Source of the DNA: Streptomyces parvus
Lineage (GTDB): Bacteria; Actinomycetota; Actinomycetes; Streptomycetales; Streptomycetaceae
Reading direction: 5' to 3'
Assembly: GCF_032121415.1 (NCBI RefSeq)
Contig: NZ_CP135079.1
Location: forward strand, 372,001-436,000
Length of the DNA stretch: 64,000 nt
A program made the position numbers and the translations under genes. Below the pieces are notes generated by a model. The model was not told the DNA's origin, ran no database searches, and saw nothing but the letters and a program-made list of their open reading frames with translations. Below, piece after piece: positions 17,483-25,582 of the stretch. Position 1 is the first letter of the stretch; each line of letters starts with the position of its first letter.

Positions 17483-18511
17483 GTGGACCGGACCGCCCGT
17501 CATTCCGAGACCCGTTACGGCAACCGGCCGACCATGAAGGACGTGGCGGCCCGGGCCGGAGTCGGCCTGAAGACGGTCTCCCGGGTGGTGAACAGCGAGC
17601 CCGGCGTCACGCCCGACACCGAGCGCCGCGTGCAGGAGGCGATCGACGCGCTGGGCTTCCGCCGCAACGACAGCGCCCGGGTGCTGCGCAAGGGGCGTAC
17701 GGCGTCCATCGGACTGGTCCTGGAGGATCTGGCGGACCCGTTCTACGGTCCGCTGAGCCGCGCGGTGGAGGAAGTCGCCCGCGCGCACGGCGCGTTGCTG
17801 ATCAACGGTTCCAGCGCCGAGGACCCGGAGCGGGAGCAGGAGCTGGTGCTGGCGCTGTGCGCCCGCCGCGTCGACGGTCTGATCGTGATCCCGGCAGGCG
17901 ACGACCACCGCTATCTGGAGCCGGAGATCAAGGCGGGCATCGCCACGGTCTTCGTGGACCGCCCGGCGGGCCATGTGGACGTCGACATGGTGCTCTCCGA
18001 CAGCTTCGGCGGGGCCAGGGAGGGCGTGGCGCACCTCATCGCGCACGGTCACCGCAGGATCGGGTTCATCGGTGACCAGCCGCGGATCCACACGGCCACC
18101 GAGCGTCTGCGCGGCTATCACGCCGCCATGCGGGACGCCGGCATCACCGTCGAGGACGGCTGGGTCTCCCTCGGCTCCACCGAGCCGGAGCGGGTGCGGG
18201 CCGCGGCCGAGGGGATGCTGAGCGGGCCCGAACCGGTCACCGCCCTGTTCGCGGGCAACAACCGGGTGACGGTGACGGCGGTGCGGGTGATCGCGGAGCG
18301 GGAGCGGCCGGTGGCGCTGGTCGGGTTCGACGACATCGAGCTGGCCGACCTGCTCGGCATCACCGTGATCTCGCAGGACGCGGCAGCGGTCGGCAGGACC
18401 GCCGCCGAGCACCTCTTCCGCCGCCTCGACGGGGCCGACCACGCCCCGGCGCGGGTCGAGCTGCCCACGAGGCTGATCCCGCGCGGCTCGGGCGAACTGC
18501 CGCCCGCCTGA
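17483..18511 (+). CDS. LacI family transcriptional regulator
   Basis: The 342-residue protein has the LacI HTH (TMKDVAARAGVGLKTVSRVV, about 17-36), a hinge, and a periplasmic-binding-protein-like effector domain (IGLVLEDLADPFYGPLSRAV). The sugar effector is unknown. GTG at 17483 was chosen because an earlier in-frame ATG at 17372 falls inside the predicted -10 box. An internal ATG at 17534 is also possible. It is divergent from the ROK kinase and probably autoregulated through the operator at 17352. Confidence 0.88.
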   Translation: MDRTARHSETRYGNRPTMKDVAARAGVGLKTVSRVVNSEPGVTPDTERRVQEAIDALGFRRNDSARVLRKGRTASIGLVLEDLADPFYGPLSRAVEEVARAHGALLINGSSAEDPEREQELVLALCARRVDGLIVIPAGDDHRYLEPEIKAGIATVFVDRPAGHVDVDMVLSDSFGGAREGVAHLIAHGHRRIGFIGDQPRIHTATERLRGYHAAMRDAGITVEDGWVSLGSTEPERVRAAAEGMLSGPEPVTALFAGNNRVTVTAVRVIAERERPVALVGFDDIELADLLGITVISQDAAAVGRTAAEHLFRRLDGADHAPARVELPTRLIPRGSGELPPA

Positions 18512-18531
18512 GCCGGATCGGGCCCCCGCGC

Positions 18532-18569
18532 GGAACTCCCGGGTCAGCAGCGCCAAGAGCCGCGCGGGG
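18532..18569. repeat. imperfect direct repeat of the hydrolase 3' end, copy 1
   Basis: This 37-38 bp stretch matches 18641-18677 with two substitutions. The second copy lies inside the 3' end of the hydrolase gene and encodes LLALLTREFR. Read on the minus strand, copy 1 also encodes LLALLTREFR. The copies start 109 bp apart. Confidence 0.75.
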
Positions 18570-18617
18570 CCGGAGACCCGCCGCCCCGGAAGGCCTCGAA
18601 CCCCGGGACACTCGCCG

Positions 18618-19451
18618 TCAGGCCCGGGCGGCGACCGGCCGGAACTCCCGGGTGAGCAGCGCCAGGAGCCGCGCGGGCGCGTCCTCGGGGGTCGCGTGGC
18701 CCGCGCCCTCCAGCCAGTGCAGCTCGGAGTGCGGGATCAGCGCGTGCAACTGCTCGGCGAAGGGCGGCGGCAGGAAGCCGTCCTCGCGGCCCCAGATGAT
18801 CCGGGTGGGTACCGGTACGGACCCCAGCAGGTGCTGGAACTCGTCGGTGGCCGCCTGCTCCAGCTGTCCGTACTGGCGGTAGTACGCGGCCCTGCCCTCT
18901 TCACCGCGCCACGGGTCGAGATGGGCGGCCAGGACGTCCGGCCGGTAGCCGGGGTGGCTCGCGAACCGCAGATGACTCTCGGCCAGCGCCTCGTGCGCGT
19001 AGACGGGCAGTTGCTCGAAGAGGCGGGCGTTCTCCCGTACCAGCCTGAACAGCCCGGTCCCCCAGTCGCCGCAGCCCACCGCGTCGACCAGGGTGAGATC
19101 GGCGTACCGGGCCCCTTCCAGCAGCAGCGCCCGCAGCGCCACGGCCCCGCCGATGTCGTGGGCGATCACCCTCGGGTTCTCCAGCCCCCAGTGATCCAGC
19201 AGCCCGGTGAACACCCGCGTGTGCGCGGCCAGCCGGAGATCCTGCCCCGCGCGCTGCTCCGACTGCCCGAAGCCGAGCAGGTCGAAGACGTAGACCTGGT
19301 GGTCCTGGGCGAGCGCCGGTGCGATCTCGCGCCAGATGCGCGACGAGAACGGGGTGCCGTGGAGCAGGACGACCGGGTCGCCCTTCCCCAGCACGTCCCA
19401 GCGGACCGTCCCGTCCGGGGTCTCGAACGTCCTGGTCAGATTGCCGTTCAT
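18618..19451 (-). CDS. alpha/beta hydrolase, haloalkane dehalogenase/epoxide hydrolase-like
   Basis: The 277-residue protein has the oxyanion motif LLHGTP (about 29-34), an aspartate nucleophile in AHDIGG (about D99), an acid residue near GREDGF and the catalytic histidine in EGAGHATPED. An aspartate rather than serine nucleophile points to dehalogenase or epoxide-hydrolase chemistry, or to lactone hydrolysis. ATG at 19451 starts the conserved region. It is divergent from a CGNR regulator, and an inverted repeat lies in the 92-bp gap. Confidence 0.85.
   Translation of the reverse strand: MNGNLTRTFETPDGTVRWDVLGKGDPVVLLHGTPFSSRIWREIAPALAQDHQVYVFDLLGFGQSEQRAGQDLRLAAHTRVFTGLLDHWGLENPRVIAHDIGGAVALRALLLEGARYADLTLVDAVGCGDWGTGLFRLVRENARLFEQLPVYAHEALAESHLRFASHPGYRPDVLAAHLDPWRGEEGRAAYYRQYGQLEQAATDEFQHLLGSVPVPTRIIWGREDGFLPPPFAEQLHALIPHSELHWLEGAGHATPEDAPARLLALLTREFRPVAARA
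18641..18677. repeat. imperfect direct repeat of the hydrolase 3' end, copy 2
   Basis: This is the in-gene copy of the repeat described at 18532. The two substitutions are C/G and A/G. It encodes the last helix of the hydrolase. Confidence 0.75.
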
Positions 19452-19494
19452 GACACGCCTCCTGATGTCGGGTGCAGAATCCTGCCGGACTTCG

Positions 19495-19527
19495 ACGTTA
19501 CCAGAGCGGTCCACTTGTCGGTAACGT
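19495..19527. promoter_or_regulatory. inverted repeat between hydrolase and CGNR genes
   Basis: ACGTTACC (19495-19502) and GGTAACGT (19520-19527) are perfect 8-bp arms 17 bp apart. They lie midway between the divergent starts at 19451 and 19544. The CGNR protein is the local candidate to bind here. Confidence 0.45.
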
Positions 19528-19543
19528 TGGTAGAGTGGGGATC

Positions 19544-20095
19544 ATGCGACGGAACCCGGCACCCGTGGAACTCGAACCGGTCGAGGCGTTCTGCAACACG
19601 GCGACCTTTCTCCACGGGGAGGACGAGCTCGCCCGGCCCGGGACGGCGGGCGGATGGCTGCGGGCGCACGGGTATCCGGAAGCGGTCGCCCCGGCCGAGC
19701 TGGCGGCGCTCACGGAGGCCCGGGAGACCGTACGGGCCTTCCTGGTGGAGCGGACCTCCCCCGAGGCCCTCGACGCCCTCAACCGGCTGATCCACTCCGT
19801 GGCGGGCCCCCCGGCCGTGCGCCCGGACGGCACACTCGCCCTGCGCCCGGCCGACGACGGGCCGCCGGCGGCGGAGATCGTCCGCACGGTGCTCGAAGCC
19901 CTGCTGCGCGACGGCCTGACCGGGCGTCACGCGACGCGGCTCAAGGCCTGCGCGGCGCCGGAATGCCGCTGGGTGTTCTACGACCGGGCGCCGTCGTCGA
20001 ACGGCCTGTGGTGCGACATGGACGTGTGCGGCGCCCGGCACAAGATGCGGGCCTACCGCGCCCGTGGCGGCGCCACCGCACGCCGGGACGGCTGA
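19544..20095 (+). CDS. CGNR zinc-finger transcriptional regulator (ABATE domain)
   Basis: The 183-residue protein has an N-terminal helical ABATE-type region and a C-terminal CGNR zinc finger, seen as CAAPECRWVFYDRAPSSNGL followed by WCDMDVCGARHKMRAYRAR with four cysteines. CGNR proteins are regulators presumed to bind DNA through this finger. ATG at 19544 follows GTGGGG. The divergent hydrolase is the probable target. Confidence 0.85.
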   Translation: MRRNPAPVELEPVEAFCNTATFLHGEDELARPGTAGGWLRAHGYPEAVAPAELAALTEARETVRAFLVERTSPEALDALNRLIHSVAGPPAVRPDGTLALRPADDGPPAAEIVRTVLEALLRDGLTGRHATRLKACAAPECRWVFYDRAPSSNGLWCDMDVCGARHKMRAYRARGGATARRDG

Positions 20096-20354
20096 GGGAC
20101 AGCGTGACCATGACCGGGCCCCGCCGCCGGACGGCAGCCGCAGCACGGTGTGTTGTCGCTGGTGGTCGGAGATGCACAGGGACGCCACGCCATGCGCCGG
20201 GGGCACCCGTCCGCCGCGCCAGGCGCGGTCCCGGGTGCGGCAGGGCGACCGGCGCTGCGCACAGCAGCAGCGCCGCGGCCATCGCCGCGAGCCGCCAACG
20301 CGGCCGCCTGCGCCCCTGCTTCGACGCTGAAGGAATCGACGGGGTCCGGCGAAG

Positions 20355-20819
20355 GTGCTCGCAGACGGCAGCGGCCAGGTCACCGTCCACACCACCGGAC
20401 TGCCCCACCCCAACGGGCTCGCCCTGGACAAGGCGGGGAGCCTCTTCATGGCGGGACTTCGCCAACGACCGCGTGGTGAGGGCCCCCGCCGACGGCGGCC
20501 CGCAGACGACCGTGCCCACGACCGGTCTGTCCCGGCCGACCAGCCTGACGTTCGTCCGAGGAGGGGACCGGTTCGTCTCCCACAGCGGCAACGACCGGGT
20601 GGGGCGGTTGGCGGCGGACGGCAGCGGACCGTCCCGGCGATCGGGCTCAACTCCCCGTACGGCCTGGTCTTCGACCCGGCGGGCGCGCTGCACATCGCGG
20701 ACTTCGACAACAGCCGGGTGGTGAAGCTGCCGGTGCGCGGCGGCCGGCGGACGGTGCCGGTCGCGGGCCTGCGCACCCCGGCGGGACTGGCCACCTCCTC
20801 GGGGCGCGAAAGCTACTGA
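20355..20819 (+). pseudogene. NHL-repeat beta-propeller fragment with compensating frameshifts
   Basis: Successive pieces look like propeller blades: QVTVHTTGLPHPNGLALDKA in the first frame, DFANDRVVRAPADGGPQTTV with LSRPTSLTFVRGGDRF in a second, then LNSPYGLVFDPAGALHIADF back in the first frame, ending at the TGA at 20817-20819. An extra G near 20454 and a missing base near 20625 explain the shifts. The 5' part before 20355 is not recognisable as coding on this strand. It may be the tail of a Vgb-like or kinase-linked propeller. Confidence 0.6.
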
Positions 20820-20836
20820 CGCTTCTCCTCACGGCT

Positions 20837-22135
20837 TCAAGGAGCGGTGACCGTGAGGTCGCCCCGGCGCGGCGAGGCGAAGGCGTCCAGGTCCGCGCGG
20901 GTCAGGCCGGTCAGCCGGGCGACCTCGGCGGTGTCCAGCGCGCCGCAGTCGATGCCGCGCAGCAGATAGCCGCTGAGGGCCTTGGCGGTGGCGGGTTCGT
21001 CCATGACGTCACCGCCGGCCTTGGCCACGTAGGCGGCGAGACGCGCGGCGGCGGGCTCCAGGCCCTCCCGGTAGAAGGCGTACACGGCCGCGTAGCGCGT
21101 CGGCAGGTGGCCGGGGTGCATGTCCCAGCCCTGGTAGTAGGCGCGGGCCAGGGCACGGCGGGTGAGGCCGTAGTGGAGCCTCCAGGCCTCGTGGACCTGA
21201 GCGGTCGGGCCCACGGGCAGGACGTTGGTGGAACCGTCGGAGACGCGTACGCCGGTGCCCGCGGCCGCGACCTGCATGACGGCCTTGGCGTGGTCGGCGG
21301 CGGGGTGGTCGCCGGCCTGGTAGGCGGCGCTGACCCCGACGCAGGCGCTGTAGTCGAAGGTGCCGTAGTGCAGCCCGGTCGCCCGGCCCTGCGCGGCGTC
21401 GATCATGCGGGCGACGGCGGCGGTCCCGTCGGCGGCGAGGATGGACTGGCTGGTCTCGATCTGGATCTCGAAGCCGATCCGTCCGGCGTCGAGGCCGTGG
21501 GCCTTCTCGAAGGCTTCGAGGAGCTGGACGAAGGCGGTGACCTGCTCGGGGTACGTGACCTTCGGAAGGGTCAGCACGAGCCCTTCGGGGAGCCCGCCCG
21601 CCTCCATCAGGCCGGTGAGGAACACGTCCGTGGTGCGGATGCCCCGGTCGCGGACACCGGCCTCCATGCACTTCATCCGGATGCCCGCGTACGGGGCGGC
21701 AGTGCCGTTCGCGTACGCCTCGGAGACCAGGCGCGCGGCCCGGGCCGCGGCCTCGTCCTCCTCCGCGTCCGGGCGGGGGCCGTAGCCGTCCTCGAAGTCG
21801 ATGCGCAGGTCCTCGACGGGCTCGCGCCCCAGCTTGGCGCGTACGCGGTCGTGGACCGGGCCCGCCAGCTCCTCGGGGATGCCGAGGACGGCGGCGAACG
21901 AAGCGGCGTCGGGGGCGTGTTCGTCGAGGGCGGCCAGCGCCCGGTCGCCCCAGGAGCGCAGGGTGCCGGGCTCGAAGACGTCACCGGGTACGTAGACGGT
22001 GTGCACGGGCTGGCGGGTGCCGGGGTCTCCTGGGTAGCGGCGGGCGAGTTCCGCGTCGACCGCCGTGAGGGAGGCACTGATCTCCTCGCTGACCGCACCG
22101 GCGAGGCTCGTTGCCACCTTCTCCTGCTGACCCAT
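20837..22135 (-). CDS. DUF6986 family, HpcH/HpaI aldolase-like protein
   Basis: The 432-residue protein has a TIM-barrel aldolase-like pattern: LRIDFEDGYGPRPDAEEDEA resembles metal-binding citrate-lyase/malate-synthase-type motifs, followed by LPKVTYPEQV and GFEIQIETSQSI. Related families cleave or form C-C bonds with glyoxylate or pyruvate. The true substrate is unknown. ATG at 22135 was chosen; a GGAGGG lies about ten bases upstream. The 170-bp gap beyond contains the ETF terminator and an AT-rich patch (22190-22202) likely to hold this gene's promoter. Confidence 0.75.
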   Translation of the reverse strand: MGQQEKVATSLAGAVSEEISASLTAVDAELARRYPGDPGTRQPVHTVYVPGDVFEPGTLRSWGDRALAALDEHAPDAASFAAVLGIPEELAGPVHDRVRAKLGREPVEDLRIDFEDGYGPRPDAEEDEAAARAARLVSEAYANGTAAPYAGIRMKCMEAGVRDRGIRTTDVFLTGLMEAGGLPEGLVLTLPKVTYPEQVTAFVQLLEAFEKAHGLDAGRIGFEIQIETSQSILAADGTAAVARMIDAAQGRATGLHYGTFDYSACVGVSAAYQAGDHPAADHAKAVMQVAAAGTGVRVSDGSTNVLPVGPTAQVHEAWRLHYGLTRRALARAYYQGWDMHPGHLPTRYAAVYAFYREGLEPAAARLAAYVAKAGGDVMDEPATAKALSGYLLRGIDCGALDTAEVARLTGLTRADLDAFASPRRGDLTVTAP

Positions 22136-22241
22136 GACCGCACCCTCCACACTCTCGCTGTTTCCGCTTCCCGGAATCAACAATCCGTATAGTGAAGTTA
22201 TAAGGCCGCTCGACCCGCGTCAATGGTCGCCCGGAACGGCA

Positions 22242-22276
22242 CCGGGCCGCGCGGTGGGGTTCACCGTGCGGCCCGG
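22242..22276 (-). terminator. terminator of the ETF operon
   Basis: Arms 22242-22256 and 22262-22276 pair over 15 bp with one G-U pair and a 5-nt loop. The hairpin lies 30 bp downstream of the ETF alpha stop on the minus strand. Confidence 0.65.
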
Positions 22277-22305
22277 GCGGGGTGGAGCGGGGTGGTGCTG
22301 GGGGA

Positions 22306-23268
22306 TCAGCCCTTGCGGGTGTTGATCTCCTCGGTGAGCTGGGGAACGACCGTGAAGAGGTCACCGATCACGCCGTAGTCGACGAGTTCGAAGATCGGGG
22401 CCTCGGCGTCCTTGTTGATCGCGACGATCGTCTTCGAGGTCTGCATCCCCGCCCGGTGCTGGATCGCACCGGAGATACCCGAGGCGATGTACAGCTGCGG
22501 CGAGACGGACTTGCCCGTCTGCCCGACCTGCGAGGTGTGCGGGTACCAGCCCGCGTCCACCGCCGCACGCGACGCGCCCACCGCGGCACCCAGCGAGTCC
22601 GCGAGCGCCTCGATCAGCGGGAAGTTCTCCGCGCCGTTGACGCCACGGCCACCCGAGACCACGATCGCCGCCTCGGTCAGCTCCGGGCGCCCGGTCGACT
22701 CCCGCGCCGTCCGCGAGACCACCTTCGTGCCCGTCGAACCCTCACCGAACGAGACCGCCAGGGCCTCGACCGCACCCGCGGCGGCGGCCGGCTCGACCGG
22801 AGCGGAGTTCGGCTTCACCGTGATCACCGGAACACCCCTGGAAACCCGGGACTTGGTGGTGTAGGAAGCGGCGAACACCGCCTGCGTCGCCACCGGACCC
22901 CCGTCCCCGGCCTCCAGATCAGTGGCATCGGTGATGATCCCGGAACCGATCCGCAGCGCGAGACGCGCGGCGACCTCCTTGCCCTCCGCCGAGGACACCA
23001 CCAGCACCGCCGCCGGCGACACCGCCTCGAACGCCGCCTGCAGCGCGTCGACCTTCGGCACCACCAGATAGTCCGCGAACTCCGGAGCGTCGGAGACCAG
23101 CACCTTCACCGCACCGTGCTCACCCAGCACACCAGCAGTCGCCTCGGCACCCGCACCCAGGGCCACGGCCACCGGGTCACCGATCCGACGCGCCAGCGTC
23201 AGCAGCTCCAGCGTGGGCTTACGGACCGCACCATCCACATGATCGACCAGAACCAGAACTTCAGCCAT
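22306..23268 (-). CDS. etfA: electron transfer flavoprotein, alpha subunit
   Basis: The 320-residue protein has the C-terminal FAD-binding signature of ETF alpha: GASRAAVDAGWYPHTSQVGQ, then SPQLYIASGISGAIQHRAGM. With the beta subunit it accepts electrons from acyl-CoA dehydrogenases and similar flavoenzymes and passes them to the quinone pool. It is the second gene of the operon, 69 bp after etfB. ATG at 23268 starts the conserved AEVLVLVDH strand. Confidence 0.95.
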   Translation of the reverse strand: MAEVLVLVDHVDGAVRKPTLELLTLARRIGDPVAVALGAGAEATAGVLGEHGAVKVLVSDAPEFADYLVVPKVDALQAAFEAVSPAAVLVVSSAEGKEVAARLALRIGSGIITDATDLEAGDGGPVATQAVFAASYTTKSRVSRGVPVITVKPNSAPVEPAAAAGAVEALAVSFGEGSTGTKVVSRTARESTGRPELTEAAIVVSGGRGVNGAENFPLIEALADSLGAAVGASRAAVDAGWYPHTSQVGQTGKSVSPQLYIASGISGAIQHRAGMQTSKTIVAINKDAEAPIFELVDYGVIGDLFTVVPQLTEEINTRKG

Positions 23269-23337
23269 GACAACGCACTCCAGACAGACGAGAGAAGAGA
23301 AGGAGGGGAAGGGAGAGCAAGGACTACGCGTGCGGGA

Positions 23338-24123
23338 TCAGATGAACTTCTGGCCCGCGAGGAACTCGGCGAGCTGCTTCGCGCCCTCACCCTCGTCCTT
23401 CACGATCGTGCCCGCCGTACGCGCCGGACGCTCGGTCGCCGAATCGACCGCCGTCCACGCACCCGCCAGACCCACCTCGCCCGCCTCCAGCTCCAGATCC
23501 TCCAGATCCAAAGACTCCACCGGCTTCTTCTTCGCCGCCATGATCCCCTTGAACGAGGGGTAACGCGCCTCACCGGACTGGTCGGTCACCGACACCACCG
23601 CCGGCAGCGACGCCTCAAGCCGCTCGGTCGCCGTGTCACCGTCACGCCGCCCGGTCACCACACCCTCGTTCACCGACACCTCGGACAGCAGCGTCACCTG
23701 CGGCACACCCAACCGCTCCGCCAGCAGCGCCGGCAGCACACCCATCACCCCGTCCGTCGAGGCCATACCACAGATCACCAGGTCGTAACCGGTCTTCTCG
23801 ACCGCCCTCGCCAGCACCAGCGACGTACCCATCACATCCGTGCCGTGCAGATCGTCGTCCTCGACGTGAACCGCCCTGTCCGCACCCATCGACAACGCCT
23901 TGCGCAACGCGTCCCTGGCATCCTCCGGACCCACCGTCACCACGGTGATCTCCGCATCGTCCGCCCCGTCCGCGATCTGCAACGCCTGCTCGACCGCGTA
24001 CTCGTCCAGCTCCGACAGCAGACCGTCGACATCCTCACGGTCCAACGTCAGGTCATCGGCGAAACGCCGGTCACCGGTCGCGTCGGGCACGTACTTCACA
24101 CAGACAACGATCCTCAAGCTCAC
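23338..24123 (-). CDS. etfB: electron transfer flavoprotein, beta subunit
   Basis: The 261-residue protein matches ETF beta: an N-terminal IVVCVKYVPD strand, ELDEYAVEQALQI, ALSMGADRAVHVED, and the signature region ending PSFKGIMAAKKKP. It binds AMP and partners with the alpha subunit downstream. The GTG at 24123 is followed directly by the conserved start. The upstream region contains an ATATTA/TAATAT element overlapping a palindrome, likely the operon promoter and operator. Confidence 0.95.
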   Translation of the reverse strand: MSLRIVVCVKYVPDATGDRRFADDLTLDREDVDGLLSELDEYAVEQALQIADGADDAEITVVTVGPEDARDALRKALSMGADRAVHVEDDDLHGTDVMGTSLVLARAVEKTGYDLVICGMASTDGVMGVLPALLAERLGVPQVTLLSEVSVNEGVVTGRRDGDTATERLEASLPAVVSVTDQSGEARYPSFKGIMAAKKKPVESLDLEDLELEAGEVGLAGAWTAVDSATERPARTAGTIVKDEGEGAKQLAEFLAGQKFI

Positions 24124-24227
24124 GCCGGCTCTCCTACTGCATCGTCATTTCCGGGCTGCCTTGTTGCACGCAGCATAGGCGCCTTGTCGGGCCGGATCCG
24201 GTCAGGACGACCGAGGCTCCGAGGCCG

Positions 24228-24243
24228 ATATTACTCGCCAGTA
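24228..24243 (-). promoter_or_regulatory. putative ETF promoter element with palindrome
   Basis: On the minus strand TAATAT (24228-24233) resembles a -10 box. It overlaps TACTCGCCAGTA (24232-24243), an interrupted palindrome with TACT/AGTA arms, resembling TetR-type operators of fatty-acid genes. No good -35 box is seen. Confidence 0.4.
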
Positions 24244-24319
24244 CACCCAGACTGTTACCCCTGAGCAAGCGCACCGCACTGTGACCTTGCCAACGCGGCA
24301 GAGCCGTGCGTGCGTGGGC

Positions 24320-24829
24320 TCAGTCTCGCAGAGCCGTGAACCGTCCCTGGTGATAGACCAGCGGGCGACCGGTCCCCGAGGGCGAGCCTGCCACGGCTTC
24401 GGCGATGACGATGCGGTGGTCCCCCGCCGGAACGCGGGACACGACCCGGCAGACCAGCCAGGCGGACACGTCCGCCAGGAGCGGAACGCCTTCGGGGCCG
24501 CTGCTCCAGTCGGTCGACGGGCCGAAGCGGTCGGCTCCGCTGCGGGCGAAGGTCGCGGCCAGTTCCTGCTGGTGCTCGCCGAGTATGTGGACGCCGACGT
24601 ACGCGGCCCCGGACAGCACGGGCCAGCTGGAGGACGACGTGCCGATGCCGAAGGAGATCAGCGGGGGTTCGGCGGCGACGGAGGTCAGCGAGGTGGCGGT
24701 GAAGCCGACCGGGCGCTCCCCGGCGGCGGTGATCACGGCGACGCCCGCGGCGTGGCGGCGGAAGACGGAGCGGAAGAGTTCGGGCGTGGCGGCCGTCGGT
24801 GCGGAGGCGAGATCGGGCGTTGCCGTCAT
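24320..24829 (-). CDS. flavin reductase family protein
   Basis: The 169-residue protein has the FMN-binding split barrel of the HpaC/flavin reductase group: FRRHAAGVAVITAAGERPVG, then FTATSLTSVAAEPPLISFGI. Such enzymes supply reduced flavin to two-component monooxygenases. No monooxygenase is adjacent. ATG at 24829 follows AGAAGGA; an in-frame ATG at 24856 lacks a comparable site. Confidence 0.85.
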   Translation of the reverse strand: MTATPDLASAPTAATPELFRSVFRRHAAGVAVITAAGERPVGFTATSLTSVAAEPPLISFGIGTSSSSWPVLSGAAYVGVHILGEHQQELAATFARSGADRFGPSTDWSSGPEGVPLLADVSAWLVCRVVSRVPAGDHRIVIAEAVAGSPSGTGRPLVYHQGRFTALRD

Positions 24830-24955
24830 GGACGTGTCCTTCTGCGGGAGTGGCATACGGGTCCGTGGGTGCTCAGACACCCGGACAGCGCGCGCTCGCG
24901 TAGCGTGCGAGGTCCACATGGACCCGGCCGTGAAGAAGGAGTTCTGGCGGCATAA

Positions 24956-24968
24956 CGTCAGACTGACG
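24956..24968. promoter_or_regulatory. short perfect palindrome between trx-like and flavin reductase genes
   Basis: CGTCAG and CTGACG flank a single A. It lies 127 bp upstream of the flavin reductase start and 58 bp downstream of the thioredoxin stop. It may be an operator for the reductase. Confidence 0.3.
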
Positions 24969-25025
24969 ATGCGTGGTGCGTGCAGTCAAGCGGGTTCCGG
25001 AATGTGGGAGATGCGTCACGGTCCG

Positions 25026-25352
25026 TCATATGGCGTGCCCCAGCGCCGCGACGACGTCGACCGTGCGGGGCTGGCCGGATGCCCGGCGGACCACCTCGCC
25101 CTGCGCGTCGAGCACCAGGACGGTCGGCGTTTTCGTGATGTCCAGTTCCCGCACGAGCGTGAGATGAGCCTCGGCGTCGATCTCGATGTGGGCGACCCCG
25201 TCGACCATCCCGGCCACCTCGGTGAGCGTGCGTCGGGTGGCCCGGCACGGCTGGCAGAAGGCGCTGGAGAACTGGACGAGCGTGGCGCGCTCCCCCAGCT
25301 CCGCGCCGAGTCGGGCTGCGTCGAGTCGCTGTCCGCGGGTCCGGCGGTCCAC
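25026..25352 (-). CDS. thioredoxin family protein
   Basis: The 108-residue protein has a thioredoxin fold with the redox motif FCQPC (cysteines at about 33 and 36) and the cis-proline region TKTPTVLVLD. The family's usual WCGPC is altered to FCQPC, so redox properties may differ from TrxA. GTG at 25352 follows AGGAGG by six bases. A SigR-like promoter upstream would fit control by thiol stress. Confidence 0.85.
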   Translation of the reverse strand: MDRRTRGQRLDAARLGAELGERATLVQFSSAFCQPCRATRRTLTEVAGMVDGVAHIEIDAEAHLTLVRELDITKTPTVLVLDAQGEVVRRASGQPRTVDVVAALGHAI

Positions 25353-25388
25353 CTGGTGCCTCCTGATCAGAGCTCTTCGTACGGGCTC

Positions 25389-25415
25389 AGCACCGACTGC
25401 CGCCCCGGCATTCCC
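25389..25415 (-). promoter_or_regulatory. SigR-like promoter candidate
   Basis: On the minus strand GGGAAT (25410-25415) is followed after 18 bases by GCT (25389-25391). The Streptomyces SigR consensus is GGAAT-N18-GTT, so the -10 part has one mismatch. It would start transcription about 30 bases before the thioredoxin GTG. Confidence 0.35.
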
Positions 25416-25520
25416 ACAGCGTGCGGGTCACACGCACGTGACGAGAATCTCGCGGTCCACGTCCGCCGGGACTGGCCAGCGGCTCGCGCATGGGGCACCA
25501 TCGCCACAATGCCGAAAACC

Positions 25521-25532
25521 TACGGCTGCGTA
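25521..25532. promoter_or_regulatory. palindrome upstream of the acyltransferase gene
   Basis: TACGGCTGCGTA has TACG/CGTA arms in the context ACCTACGGCTGCGTAACTT, 50 bp before the ATG. The TAACTT could serve as a -10 box. The pattern is compatible with a TetR-type operator. Confidence 0.4.
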
Positions 25533-25582
25533 ACTTCCGCCGGGAGAACCCTCCCGAGCCACTGAAGAAGGGTCTTCCCCAG

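Noticed and set aside
20160..20350. Hydrophobic minus-strand stretch (LAAMAAALLLCAAPVAL)
   Set aside because: Could be a broken small exported protein but has no flanking homology or start; may be chance in a decayed region.
22282..24264. 660-codon plus-strand open frame opposite the ETF genes
   Set aside because: Highly basic low-complexity translation antisense to well-conserved ETF subunits.
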